11,609 nucleotides of DNA from DASUFH01 sp036274645 (GTDB lineage: Bacteria > Acidobacteriota > Terriglobia > 20CM-2-55-15), in contig DASUFH010000255.1 in the NCBI GenBank assembly GCA_036274645.1, forward strand, positions 1-11,609, in the 5' to 3' direction. The position numbers and the translations under genes were made by a program. The stretch's first letter is position 1. The number at the start of each line of letters is the position of its first letter. The notes beneath the pieces were generated by a model, which saw only the letters and a list, made by a program, of their open reading frames with translations, ran no database searches and was not told the origin of the DNA. Shown one piece after another: positions 1-5,669 of this stretch.

Positions 1-208
1 TGGCAGCCGCCAGGGCCCCGGTATCCGGGGAGGCCAGTACTTTGGACCTGGCGCGGGACCGGGACCGTTTCACCACTACGTCTTCGAATTTTATGCGCTC
101 GATATCAAGCTGGAGTTGCCCGCCAATACAACCCGTGACGAACTGCTGAAGAAGATGGAAGGGCACGTCGTCGGCAAGGCGGTCTATGTGGGGCGGTTCC
201 ATTCATAG
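1..208 (+). CDS. PEBP/YbhB-YbcL family protein, C-terminal part (5' end outside window)
   Basis: An open frame runs from base 2 to a TAG at 206-208, giving about 68 C-terminal residues. They contain a Gly/Pro-rich loop, FGPGAGPGPFHHY, followed by VFEFYALDIKLELP, TTRDELLKKMEGHVVGKAVY and a short tail. This is the end of the phosphatidylethanolamine-binding-protein fold of bacterial YbhB/YbcL proteins, where a GP(C/S)PPxG..HHY loop lines the ligand pocket and YALD is followed by a helix and a final strand. It is clearly paralogous to the next gene, which has HHYTIEIYALNAKLGLP at the same place. In this copy the usual GPxPP loop is replaced by a longer GPGAGPGP stretch. The biochemical role of the bacterial family is poorly defined. 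The stop lies 50 bp before the next start, so the two are probably co-transcribed. The N-terminus and any signal peptide lie outside the window. Confidence 0.85.
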   Translation, partial: GSRQGPGIRGGQYFGPGAGPGPFHHYVFEFYALDIKLELPANTTRDELLKKMEGHVVGKAVYVGRFHS

Positions 209-258
209 GCGCTTCAGACCCGATTCGTGGAAACGCACATTCAACTAGGAGTCAGCAC

Positions 259-1023
259 ATGAAGATTACTCGGTTATTGATGACAGGGGCGCTGATGGCC
301 GCGGTCGCAGTCGGCCTGTCGGCTCAGGGTCCTGGCGGTGGCGGCGGCCAGCGCGGTCCGGGCGGTCCGGGCGGTCCGGGCGGCGGTGGCGGCTTTGGCG
401 GCGCGGGCGGTGGCCAGCGCGGTCCCGGCGGTCCTGGCGGTCCTGGCGGTGGTGGCGGCTTTGGCGGCGCGGGTGGCGGTGGCCAGCGCGGTCCCGGTGG
501 CGCTGGCGGCGGTCAACGCGCCGGTGGACGGGGTGGACGTGGTGGCGGCGGTATAGCCAATCCCCTCGTGATCACGACCGCGGCATATCCGGATGGCGGC
601 GACATCCCAGCCAAGTACAAAGGCAACATGGGAGTCTCTCCCGCCCTCTCCTGGACGGGCGCGCCCATGACCACGCAGGCTTTCGCCATCCTGATGCACG
701 ACAGTGATGTGACCGTCGGCACGAGCGACGTCACGCACTGGATGATGTGGGACATCCCGGCCACCACGACGATGCTGCCGGAAGGCGTCAAGACCGGCGC
801 GGAATCTGAAGGTGGCGTGCAGGGCCGGAACATCGCCGGTCAGAACGGGTACATGGGGCCCTCTCCGCCAGCGGGTCATCCGGCGCACCACTACACGATC
901 GAGATCTATGCCCTTAACGCCAAGCTGGGTCTTCCCGCCACCGCGTCCCGCGACGAATTCAACGCGGCGCTGAACGGCAAGATCGTTGCGCGCGGCACCT
1001 ATTTCGGTAAGGCCACTCCGTAA
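259..1023 (+). CDS. Secreted PEBP/YbhB-family protein with glycine-rich repeat region
   Basis: The 254-residue product starts at an ATG with AGGAG seven bases upstream (247-251). Residues 1-23 form a Sec signal peptide: a KxTR-type basic start, a hydrophobic core and an Ala/Gln end (GLSAQ). Residues 24-98 are almost pure Gly with Pro, Gln, Arg and Phe, built from a 22-residue unit beginning QRGPGGPGGP, present twice in full and once partially. Residues 100-254 form a complete PEBP fold: VSPALSW (126-132), LMHDSD (145-150, where many relatives have DPDAP), HWMMWDIP (160-167), GPSPPAGHPAHHY (200-212) and YALNAKLGLP (217-226). YbhB-like proteins are small ligand-binding proteins without firm enzymatic activity. 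The Gly-rich arm is probably a flexible extracytoplasmic linker or surface-interacting segment. It lies 50 bp after a paralogue and ends before a palindromic intergenic element. Confidence 0.9.
   Translation: MKITRLLMTGALMAAVAVGLSAQGPGGGGGQRGPGGPGGPGGGGGFGGAGGGQRGPGGPGGPGGGGGFGGAGGGGQRGPGGAGGGQRAGGRGGRGGGGIANPLVITTAAYPDGGDIPAKYKGNMGVSPALSWTGAPMTTQAFAILMHDSDVTVGTSDVTHWMMWDIPATTTMLPEGVKTGAESEGGVQGRNIAGQNGYMGPSPPAGHPAHHYTIEIYALNAKLGLPATASRDEFNAALNGKIVARGTYFGKATP
349..513 (+). repeat. In-frame Gly-rich tandem repeat (66-bp units) inside the PEBP gene
   Basis: Two complete 66-bp units (349-414 and 415-480) encode the same 22-residue peptide. A third, truncated unit (484-513) follows after one extra Gly codon. 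The two full units differ at seven positions, all third-codon positions and all synonymous (three Pro, four Gly codons). The repeat is therefore not a very recent duplication, and its peptide has been kept. Confidence 0.85.
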
Positions 1024-1029
1024 ACGAAC

Positions 1030-1109
1030 CTGCTTGTAGGGGCGGTCTTTGACCGCCCGGCTTTCCACTCCGCAACGTAGGGGCGGTCATAGACCGCCCC
1101 TACAAGGCA
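1030..1109. repeat. Composite palindromic element between convergent genes; possible bidirectional terminator
   Basis: Two hairpins sit side by side in the 103-bp gap between the PEBP stop and the minus-strand dioxygenase stop. The first pairs GGGCGGTC (1040-1047) with GACCGCCC (1051-1058) around TTT. The second pairs GTAGGGGCGGTC (1077-1088) with GACCGCCCCTAC (1092-1103) around ATA, a perfect 12-bp stem. The outer arms (TTGTAGGGGCGGTC at 1034-1047 and GACCGCCCCTACAA at 1092-1105) can also pair with each other, so the block can fold two ways. There is no T-tract, so it is not a classical intrinsic terminator, although its place between convergent genes suits a transcript-end structure. It resembles a dispersed REP-like element. 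Whether it recurs in the genome cannot be seen here. Confidence 0.75.
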
Positions 1110-1126
1110 GACGGGACGCGCTACCG

Positions 1127-1939
1127 CTACCGCTCCCTCTCCCCACTTCTCAACCAGTCCAGAATGATCGGCGGCGTCAGCCTGCGCAGGGCTTCGCGCA
1201 CGCGAGACGAAGACTCTCCCGTATCGAATTGTTCCCCTGGCCTGCGCCGGAACCCGGTTGACCAGGTTCGCTCCCCTTCCGACCGGCCATTCGAGTAGTA
1301 ATAGAGCGCCAGCGACTTCCGCGTTTGTCCTTCCGGGCACGCCAGCGGTTCGGGATGTCCGTGGAACGACGAGTTGCCTGTCGAGAAGATCACGCAGCGG
1401 TTGGCAATGGGAAGCACACGCCGTTCGCACCGGCTCATGTCTGAAGACCACAGTTCCAGATGACCTCCGAAAGCCTCTTCCCAATCCCGATTCAGATACA
1501 GCAGAACGTTGAGCCGACGGTCGAGTTTGAGTTTGCCGTACCAGTTGAAATCGCTGTGGACCTTGAGGAACCCGCCGCGCTCGATCTGATGCAGTCCGCC
1601 ACCCCAGAAATGGGGATCGGGAACCACGCCGTCGATGCCCGTCAATCGCTCCAGGAAGACGCAGAAGGCGGACGAATTGAACTGTTGCAGCGTATGACGC
1701 GTCACGGGCCCCAGTTGCGATTCGTCGCGCGAGGCCAGTTTTTTTTCGGCGGATCCGTTGTACTGAACCCAGTCCAGCGCTTCGGGCGCCGGGAACTCGC
1801 CGAGCACCTCGTCGATGACGGCGCCGGGAAGGAAATCGTCAATCACGACGTGAGGAAACGGGCTTGCCGCTCGATACTCCGGGGCCAACCGATCGGCCAT
1901 GTCCATCAACCTGGTGGAATTGAAATAGAACAGGCTCAT
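1127..1939 (-). CDS. 2-oxoglutarate/Fe(II)-dependent dioxygenase, prolyl 4-hydroxylase-like
   Basis: The 270-residue product is read from ATG 1939 to TAG 1127. The longer frame upstream only covers the neighbouring gene, and this ATG has GGAG at 1952-1949, nine bases before it. The double-stranded beta-helix iron site is visible: H128-S-D130 (LKVHSDFNWY), distal His193 in SFHGHPEP, and Arg207 in TRKSLALYYY, the expected 2-oxoglutarate carboxylate ligand. Between them, RRLNVLLYLN (141-150) and FGGHLELW (157-164) match the family. The N-terminal PFPHVVIDDFLP (27-38) is typical of Tpa1/prolyl-4-hydroxylase-like bacterial enzymes. These couple 2-oxoglutarate decarboxylation to hydroxylation of a protein or small-molecule substrate, which is unknown here. 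The gene lies 47 bp after a GT-C-like membrane protein on the same strand, suggesting one transcript and a role in surface or glycan modification. An A8 run is present in the coding strand (1746-1739), but the frame is intact. Confidence 0.85.
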   Translation of the reverse strand: MSLFYFNSTRLMDMADRLAPEYRAASPFPHVVIDDFLPGAVIDEVLGEFPAPEALDWVQYNGSAEKKLASRDESQLGPVTRHTLQQFNSSAFCVFLERLTGIDGVVPDPHFWGGGLHQIERGGFLKVHSDFNWYGKLKLDRRLNVLLYLNRDWEEAFGGHLELWSSDMSRCERRVLPIANRCVIFSTGNSSFHGHPEPLACPEGQTRKSLALYYYSNGRSEGERTWSTGFRRRPGEQFDTGESSSRVREALRRLTPPIILDWLRSGERER

Positions 1940-1986
1940 TGGCGCGCGCTCCAGGGAATCGAGGACGCGGATTCTAGCATGGGCCG

Positions 1987-3315
1987 TTACGGAACGCGTT
2001 CGACACGCAGCCCTTCGAACCGCAGCCGGTAGCGCGCATCGGCGGGAAAATCGGACACGAGATGGACCTGGATATCCGTCCTCCGCAGCGCCACCTGCGT
2101 GGCGTTTCGCACCATGTCCGGGGAAAAATACAGCGGATGGGAATCGAAGAACACCCTTTCGTTCGGACCCGGCGCGTCGATGGCGCGCATGCCGGACACA
2201 AATGCCCGATACTCCACCGTCATCGGCCGCTGCCATGCTCGCGCCGCCCGGCTGCCCAACACCTGGACCGCGTAAAGGGCCACGCATAGCGCAGGGAAAG
2301 CCACCCAGGCGGCGACCGACGTGCCCCGGACACCCCAGAAGGATTCCGCCCGCCTCATCAGAACGCCCGTTGCCAGCGCCGCGAAACCGCACACACCGAC
2401 AAAAGGGATATACCAGAGATACGCGTCGCGATGATTGACCAGGAAGATCACGGGCATGAAGGTCACCAGCGTGAAGAGCTCAAAAAAGAGGGCGCGGCGG
2501 CTCTTCAGGAAAAGCAGGAGGGCAGACAGAAGGGCTGCGCCAGTCGCCCAGAGCTGCCATGGCCAGTGAAGATGCGCGAGCGTATTGAAGTGCGTTGCAA
2601 AGCCCCGCCCGAGGGAGATCCACCCGATATCCATGTAATACAGTTGCGCGGGTCCGGGCTCCCGCATCGCCGTGAACTTGAAGACGCCCCACACAAGAAC
2701 GCCAACGCCCGCCGGCAGAGCCTGCGCGAACATGCGCCAACCGGCGCGGCTCCGGATCGCCAGATCGCTCAATATCCATAAAACCGGAACCGTCAGCGCC
2801 ATCTCTTTGGCTTTGACCGCAAACAGGAGAATCGCGGTACACCAGAGGACTCGCGTCCAGTTGCGCCCGGGCTCGCTCCACAGAATGAGAGAGCCGAATA
2901 TTCCGCACGCGCACGCCAGTTCGAAGACCGATCCGAAGTTCCAGTAGATATCGGCGAAGGCGGCCTGGGACGCGAACATCGCGGCGCCGACCGCCGCGCC
3001 AGGGCGAGCGCCGGCAATGCGCTTCAGGAGCAGATACACCAAAGCCGTGTTGATCGCGTGCATCGCCCACGCCACGACGTGGAACGCCAGGGCGTTGAGA
3101 TCGAAGAGCCGCAGCAGAACCCAGTAGAACGCCATGCCCGCCGGGCGGTAGTACGTGGACACCGGATTGATCAGATGCCACGCCATCTCTCCGGCGCCGA
3201 GCTGCTGCGCCCAATACAGGTTATTGAAATCGTCGAGCGAAAAGTACGCGTCGCGGTAGAGATGGAATGTCGCCAAAAGCAGAAGACCGATCAAACTGGC
3301 TGCGGCAATACGCAT
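1987..3315 (-). CDS. Multi-pass membrane protein, GT-C-like glycosyltransferase
   Basis: The 442-residue product starts at ATG 3315, just before the first hydrophobic helix. No in-frame ATG, GTG or TTG lies in the short stretch upstream, and no clear Shine-Dalgarno is seen. Residues 5-20 form the first membrane helix. The following loop carries FSLDDFNN with the acidic pair Asp28-Asp29, and then STYYRPAG (53-60). This order (helix, acidic pair in the first outer loop, YYRP) is typical of GT-C enzymes that use lipid-linked sugars. Further helices lie at roughly 61-98, 106-146, 156-186, 198-216, 253-270, 277-294, 300-320 and 333-353. KAKEMALTVPVL (168-179) and NHRDAYLWYIP (294-304) are also typical. 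A soluble tail of about 85 residues follows. The donor and acceptor are unknown. The gene is divergent from tdh and probably co-transcribed with the dioxygenase. A non-catalytic polytopic protein cannot be excluded. Confidence 0.75.
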   Translation of the reverse strand: MRIAAASLIGLLLLATFHLYRDAYFSLDDFNNLYWAQQLGAGEMAWHLINPVSTYYRPAGMAFYWVLLRLFDLNALAFHVVAWAMHAINTALVYLLLKRIAGARPGAAVGAAMFASQAAFADIYWNFGSVFELACACGIFGSLILWSEPGRNWTRVLWCTAILLFAVKAKEMALTVPVLWILSDLAIRSRAGWRMFAQALPAGVGVLVWGVFKFTAMREPGPAQLYYMDIGWISLGRGFATHFNTLAHLHWPWQLWATGAALLSALLLFLKSRRALFFELFTLVTFMPVIFLVNHRDAYLWYIPFVGVCGFAALATGVLMRRAESFWGVRGTSVAAWVAFPALCVALYAVQVLGSRAARAWQRPMTVEYRAFVSGMRAIDAPGPNERVFFDSHPLYFSPDMVRNATQVALRRTDIQVHLVSDFPADARYRLRFEGLRVERVP

Positions 3316-3408
3316 GGACAGGCGGAACCATACCGCAGAACGGGCCGCCGAGACTACCCGTCCCTCACAACGCGCGGATTTCTTCCCGCCGGATGCTACG
3401 ATGCTGGA
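3316..3408. promoter_or_regulatory. Divergent intergenic region between the membrane-protein gene and tdh
   Basis: These 93 bases separate the two divergent starts and must hold promoters for both directions unless these lie within the genes. The best plus-strand candidate is TACGAT at 3397-3402, six bases before the tdh GTG. No convincing -35 hexamer lies 16-18 bp upstream of it. On the minus strand TATGGT (3331-3326) sits eleven bases before the ATG, again without a clear -35. No operator-like palindrome was recognised. Confidence 0.35.
3397..3402 (+). promoter_or_regulatory. Candidate -10 box for a leaderless tdh transcript
   Basis: TACGAT fits the TANNNT pattern and ends six bases before the GTG start, so transcription would begin at or next to the start codon. 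The only purine-rich stretch (GGAG at 3406-3409) touches the start codon and is too close to act as a ribosome binding site. No good -35 hexamer is visible, so this remains a weak prediction. Confidence 0.25.
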
Positions 3409-4443
3409 GTGAAAGCTCTCGTCAAATCGCGACCAGAACCGGGACTCTGGCTCGAAGACATCCCCGAGCCGCGGATCGGAATCAACGACGTTCTGATCCG
3501 GGTCCTCAGAACGGGCATCTGCGGCACGGACATTCACATCGATGACTGGAATGACTGGGCGCGCCAGACCGTGCCCGTGCCCATGACGATCGGCCACGAA
3601 TTCGTGGGCGAGATTGCCGCCGTCGGCTCCAACGTGAACGACTTCCAGCCCGGCGAACTGGTGTCCGGCGAGGGCCACGTCGTTTGCGGACGCTGCCGGA
3701 ACTGCATGGCTGGAACGCGCCACCTGTGCGCGAACACTTCCGGCGTGGGCGTGAATCGTCCGGGATGTTTCGCGGAATATATCGCGCTCCCGATGACGAA
3801 TGTCTGGCGCCATGACCCGCAGGTGGATCGCGACGCGGCGGCGATTTTCGATCCGTTCGGCAATGCCGTGCACACCGCGTTGACCTTTGACGTGCTTGGC
3901 GAAGACGTTCTGATCACGGGCGCGGGCCCCATCGGCATCATGGCCGCCGCGGTCGCCCGTCACGCCGGCGCGCGCTACATCGTGATCACCGACGTGAACG
4001 ACTACCGTCTCGATCTGGCGCGAAAGGTCAAGGTCGATCTGGCCCTGAACCCGAAGAGGACTTCGATCGCCGAGGCTCAGCGCAAGCTCGGCCTGAAGGA
4101 AGGGTTTGATGTCGGCATGGAAATGTCGGGAGCGGAGCCGGCGTTCCGCGACATGCTCGCCAACATGGCCCACGGCGGGCGAATCGCCATGCTGGGGATT
4201 CCTTCCGGCGATATGGCCATCAACTGGCGCGACGTGATTTTCAACATGCTGACGATCAAAGGCATCTACGGCCGGCGGATGTACGAATCCTGGTACAAGA
4301 TGACTGTCTTGCTGCAGTCCGGCCTCGACATCCGGCCGGTCATCACGCATCGTTTCAGCTATCGCGATTTCGAAGAAGCGTTCCGCGTCATGCGATCGGG
4401 GTCGAGCGGCAAGGTCATTCTCAACTGGGAAGAGCTGCGATAA
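3409..4443 (+). CDS. tdh: L-threonine 3-dehydrogenase
   Basis: The 344-residue product matches the length and sequence of zinc-dependent Tdh, which oxidises L-threonine with NAD+ to 2-amino-3-ketobutyrate in the cytoplasm. The start is GTG 3409 (reading MKALVKS), which aligns exactly with the N-terminus of E. coli Tdh. The frame upstream is open but unrelated. Catalytic-zinc residues Cys38 (RTGICGTD) and His63-Glu64 (IGHEF) are present, as are four structural-zinc cysteines at 93, 96, 99 and 107 and the GEGH motif before them. The nucleotide-binding GAGPIG is at 171-176, with Asp195 (ITDVND) at the end of the next strand, as expected for NAD+. IFDPFGNAVHTAL (146-158) is a Tdh signature. kbl follows after 32 bp, so the two pathway steps are adjacent. 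There is no Shine-Dalgarno at a useful distance, so initiation may be leaderless. Confidence 0.96.
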   Translation: MKALVKSRPEPGLWLEDIPEPRIGINDVLIRVLRTGICGTDIHIDDWNDWARQTVPVPMTIGHEFVGEIAAVGSNVNDFQPGELVSGEGHVVCGRCRNCMAGTRHLCANTSGVGVNRPGCFAEYIALPMTNVWRHDPQVDRDAAAIFDPFGNAVHTALTFDVLGEDVLITGAGPIGIMAAAVARHAGARYIVITDVNDYRLDLARKVKVDLALNPKRTSIAEAQRKLGLKEGFDVGMEMSGAEPAFRDMLANMAHGGRIAMLGIPSGDMAINWRDVIFNMLTIKGIYGRRMYESWYKMTVLLQSGLDIRPVITHRFSYRDFEEAFRVMRSGSSGKVILNWEELR

Positions 4444-4475
4444 TGAACGCCAGCCACCGGGAGGAGCGGCGATAA
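4427..4475 (+). repeat. Duplicated stop/start junction between tdh and kbl
   Basis: A 17-base segment covering the end of tdh (4427-4443, GGGAAGAGCTGCGATAA) recurs 32 bases later (4459-4475, GGGAGGAGCGGCGATAA) with two mismatches. Each copy holds a Shine-Dalgarno-like purine run and a TAA, and each is linked to an ATG: TAATG in the first copy, TAA directly followed by ATG in the second. The second purine run (GGGAGGAG, 4459-4466) is the ribosome binding site of kbl, nine bases from ATG 4476. Confidence 0.6.
4443..4475 (+). CDS. Possible 10-codon minicistron (translational coupler) between tdh and kbl
   Basis: An ATG at 4443-4445 shares its A with the tdh stop (TAATG). It opens a ten-codon frame, MNASHREERR, whose TAA (4473-4475) directly abuts the kbl ATG. 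GGGAAGAG (4427-4434) lies eight bases upstream and could serve as its ribosome binding site. The layout would let ribosomes finishing tdh re-initiate and be delivered to kbl. It may equally be a chance by-product of the small duplication at this junction. The peptide itself need not have a function. Confidence 0.25.
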   Translation: MNASHREERR

Positions 4476-5657
4476 ATGATGAGCAACTACACCGCTTTTG
4501 TTGACGCGCAGCTGAAGGAGATCCGCGCCGCGGGGCTCTGGAAACCGGAGCGGGTGCTCGATTCGGCCCAGAGTCCCGCGTCGCGGCTGGAGGGTGGCCA
4601 GGAAGTCGTCACGCTGTGCGCCAACAACTACCTGGGACTGGCGGACGATCCACGGGTCATCGCGGCGGCCCGGGCCGCGCTGGACCGCTGGGGATACGGA
4701 ATGGCGTCGGTACGCTTCATCTGTGGCACTCAGACGCCACACAAGGAACTCGAGCGCGCCATTGCCGGGTTTGTGGGAACCGATGACGCAATTCTCTACT
4801 CCTCCTGCTTTGACGCCAACGGTGGATTGTTCGAAACGCTGCTCGGCGCTGAAGACGCCGTGATCTCCGACGAGTTGAATCACGCGTCGATCATCGATGG
4901 TATCCGCCTTTCGAAGGCGCAGCGGTTCCGCTACAGGAACCGGGACATGGCTGACCTGGAAGCGCAGCTCCAGGCCGCCGGATCCGCGCGCTTCCGCCTG
5001 ATCGCGACGGATGGCGTTTTCTCGATGGACGGCACGATTGCGCCGCTCACAGACATCTGCAGTCTCGCGGAAAAGTACGACGCGATGGTGATGGTCGACG
5101 ATTCCCACGCGGTCGGCTTCATGGGACCGGATGGACGTGGGACGCACGAACACACGGGAGTGATGGGAAGGGTCGATATCCTGACGGGCACGCTGGGCAA
5201 GGCCCTCGGCGGCGCGAGTGGCGGCTACATCGCCGCGCCCCGCGCCGTGATCGATCTGCTGCGGCAGCGATCGCGGCCCTATCTGTTCTCGAATTCCCTG
5301 CCCCCGGCCGTTGTGGGCGCGTCCATTGCGGCGCTGGGCATTCTGAAGGCTTCTCGAGAGTTGCCCGACCGGCTCCGCGCCAATACCGTCTTCTTCCGGA
5401 AGCGCATGATGGGTCTCGGACTCGACATTATTCCCGGAGACCATCCCATCGTTCCCGTGATGATCGGCGACGCGGCGCGCGCCGGACGGATGGCGGAATA
5501 CCTGCTCCAACGCGGAATCTATGTCGTCGGGTTCTCCTATCCTGTCGTTCCCGTCGGAAAGGCGCGCATCCGCACACAGGTCTCGGCCGCGCACACGATC
5601 GAACAACTCACCCGCGCCGCCGAACTGTTTCGCGAAGCGGCTGACGCCGTCCGCTAA
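4476..5657 (+). CDS. kbl: 2-amino-3-ketobutyrate coenzyme A ligase (glycine C-acetyltransferase)
   Basis: The 393-residue product is a PLP enzyme of the alpha-oxoamine synthase family. It cleaves 2-amino-3-ketobutyrate with CoA to give glycine and acetyl-CoA, the second step after Tdh. Very close agreement with E. coli Kbl (398 residues) runs along the chain: CANNYLGLA (48-56), FICGTQ (81-86), LYSSCFDANGGLFETLLGAE (107-126), NHASIIDG (135-142), DGVFSMDG (179-186) and VDDSHAVGF (207-215), whose Asp208 and His211 contact PLP. The Schiff-base lysine is Lys242 in GTLGKALGGASGGY (238-251), and the substrate-carboxylate arginine is probably Arg366 in ARIRTQVSAAH. Two ATGs (4476, 4479) are possible. 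The first is nine bases from a strong GGGAGGAG. The stop is 12 bp before the next gene, supporting one operon. Confidence 0.96.
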   Translation: MMSNYTAFVDAQLKEIRAAGLWKPERVLDSAQSPASRLEGGQEVVTLCANNYLGLADDPRVIAAARAALDRWGYGMASVRFICGTQTPHKELERAIAGFVGTDDAILYSSCFDANGGLFETLLGAEDAVISDELNHASIIDGIRLSKAQRFRYRNRDMADLEAQLQAAGSARFRLIATDGVFSMDGTIAPLTDICSLAEKYDAMVMVDDSHAVGFMGPDGRGTHEHTGVMGRVDILTGTLGKALGGASGGYIAAPRAVIDLLRQRSRPYLFSNSLPPAVVGASIAALGILKASRELPDRLRANTVFFRKRMMGLGLDIIPGDHPIVPVMIGDAARAGRMAEYLLQRGIYVVGFSYPVVPVGKARIRTQVSAAHTIEQLTRAAELFREAADAVR

Positions 5658-5660
5658 CGC

Positions 5661-5666
5661 AGGAGG
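5661..5666 (+). promoter_or_regulatory. Ribosome binding site for the DUF853 ATPase gene
   Basis: AGGAGG lies three bases before ATG 5670, an unusually short spacing for a strong site. It sits in the 12-bp gap after the kbl stop. No other in-frame start near the conserved N-terminus is as well placed. Confidence 0.6.
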
Positions 5667-5669
5667 GAT

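Noticed and set aside
274..1068. 264-codon minus-strand frame and a 72-codon plus-strand frame over the Gly-rich PEBP gene
   Set aside because: Both read the Gly/Pro repeat in other frames as monotonous Ala/Thr/Arg/Val peptides. The PEBP frame has a signal peptide, a ribosome binding site and a complete domain.
999..1484. 161-codon minus-strand frame running through the palindromic element
   Set aside because: It is out of frame with the dioxygenase and is made of its shadow plus translated hairpins. It has no independent support.
3058..3408. Upstream extension of the tdh frame by about 117 codons
   Set aside because: The extra residues are antisense to the membrane protein and do not match Tdh, whose conserved N-terminus begins at GTG 3409.
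3316..4350. N-terminal extension of the GT-C frame across tdh on the minus strand
   Set aside because: The roughly 345 extra residues are antisense to tdh and look like no protein. The membrane protein begins naturally at ATG 3315 before its first helix.
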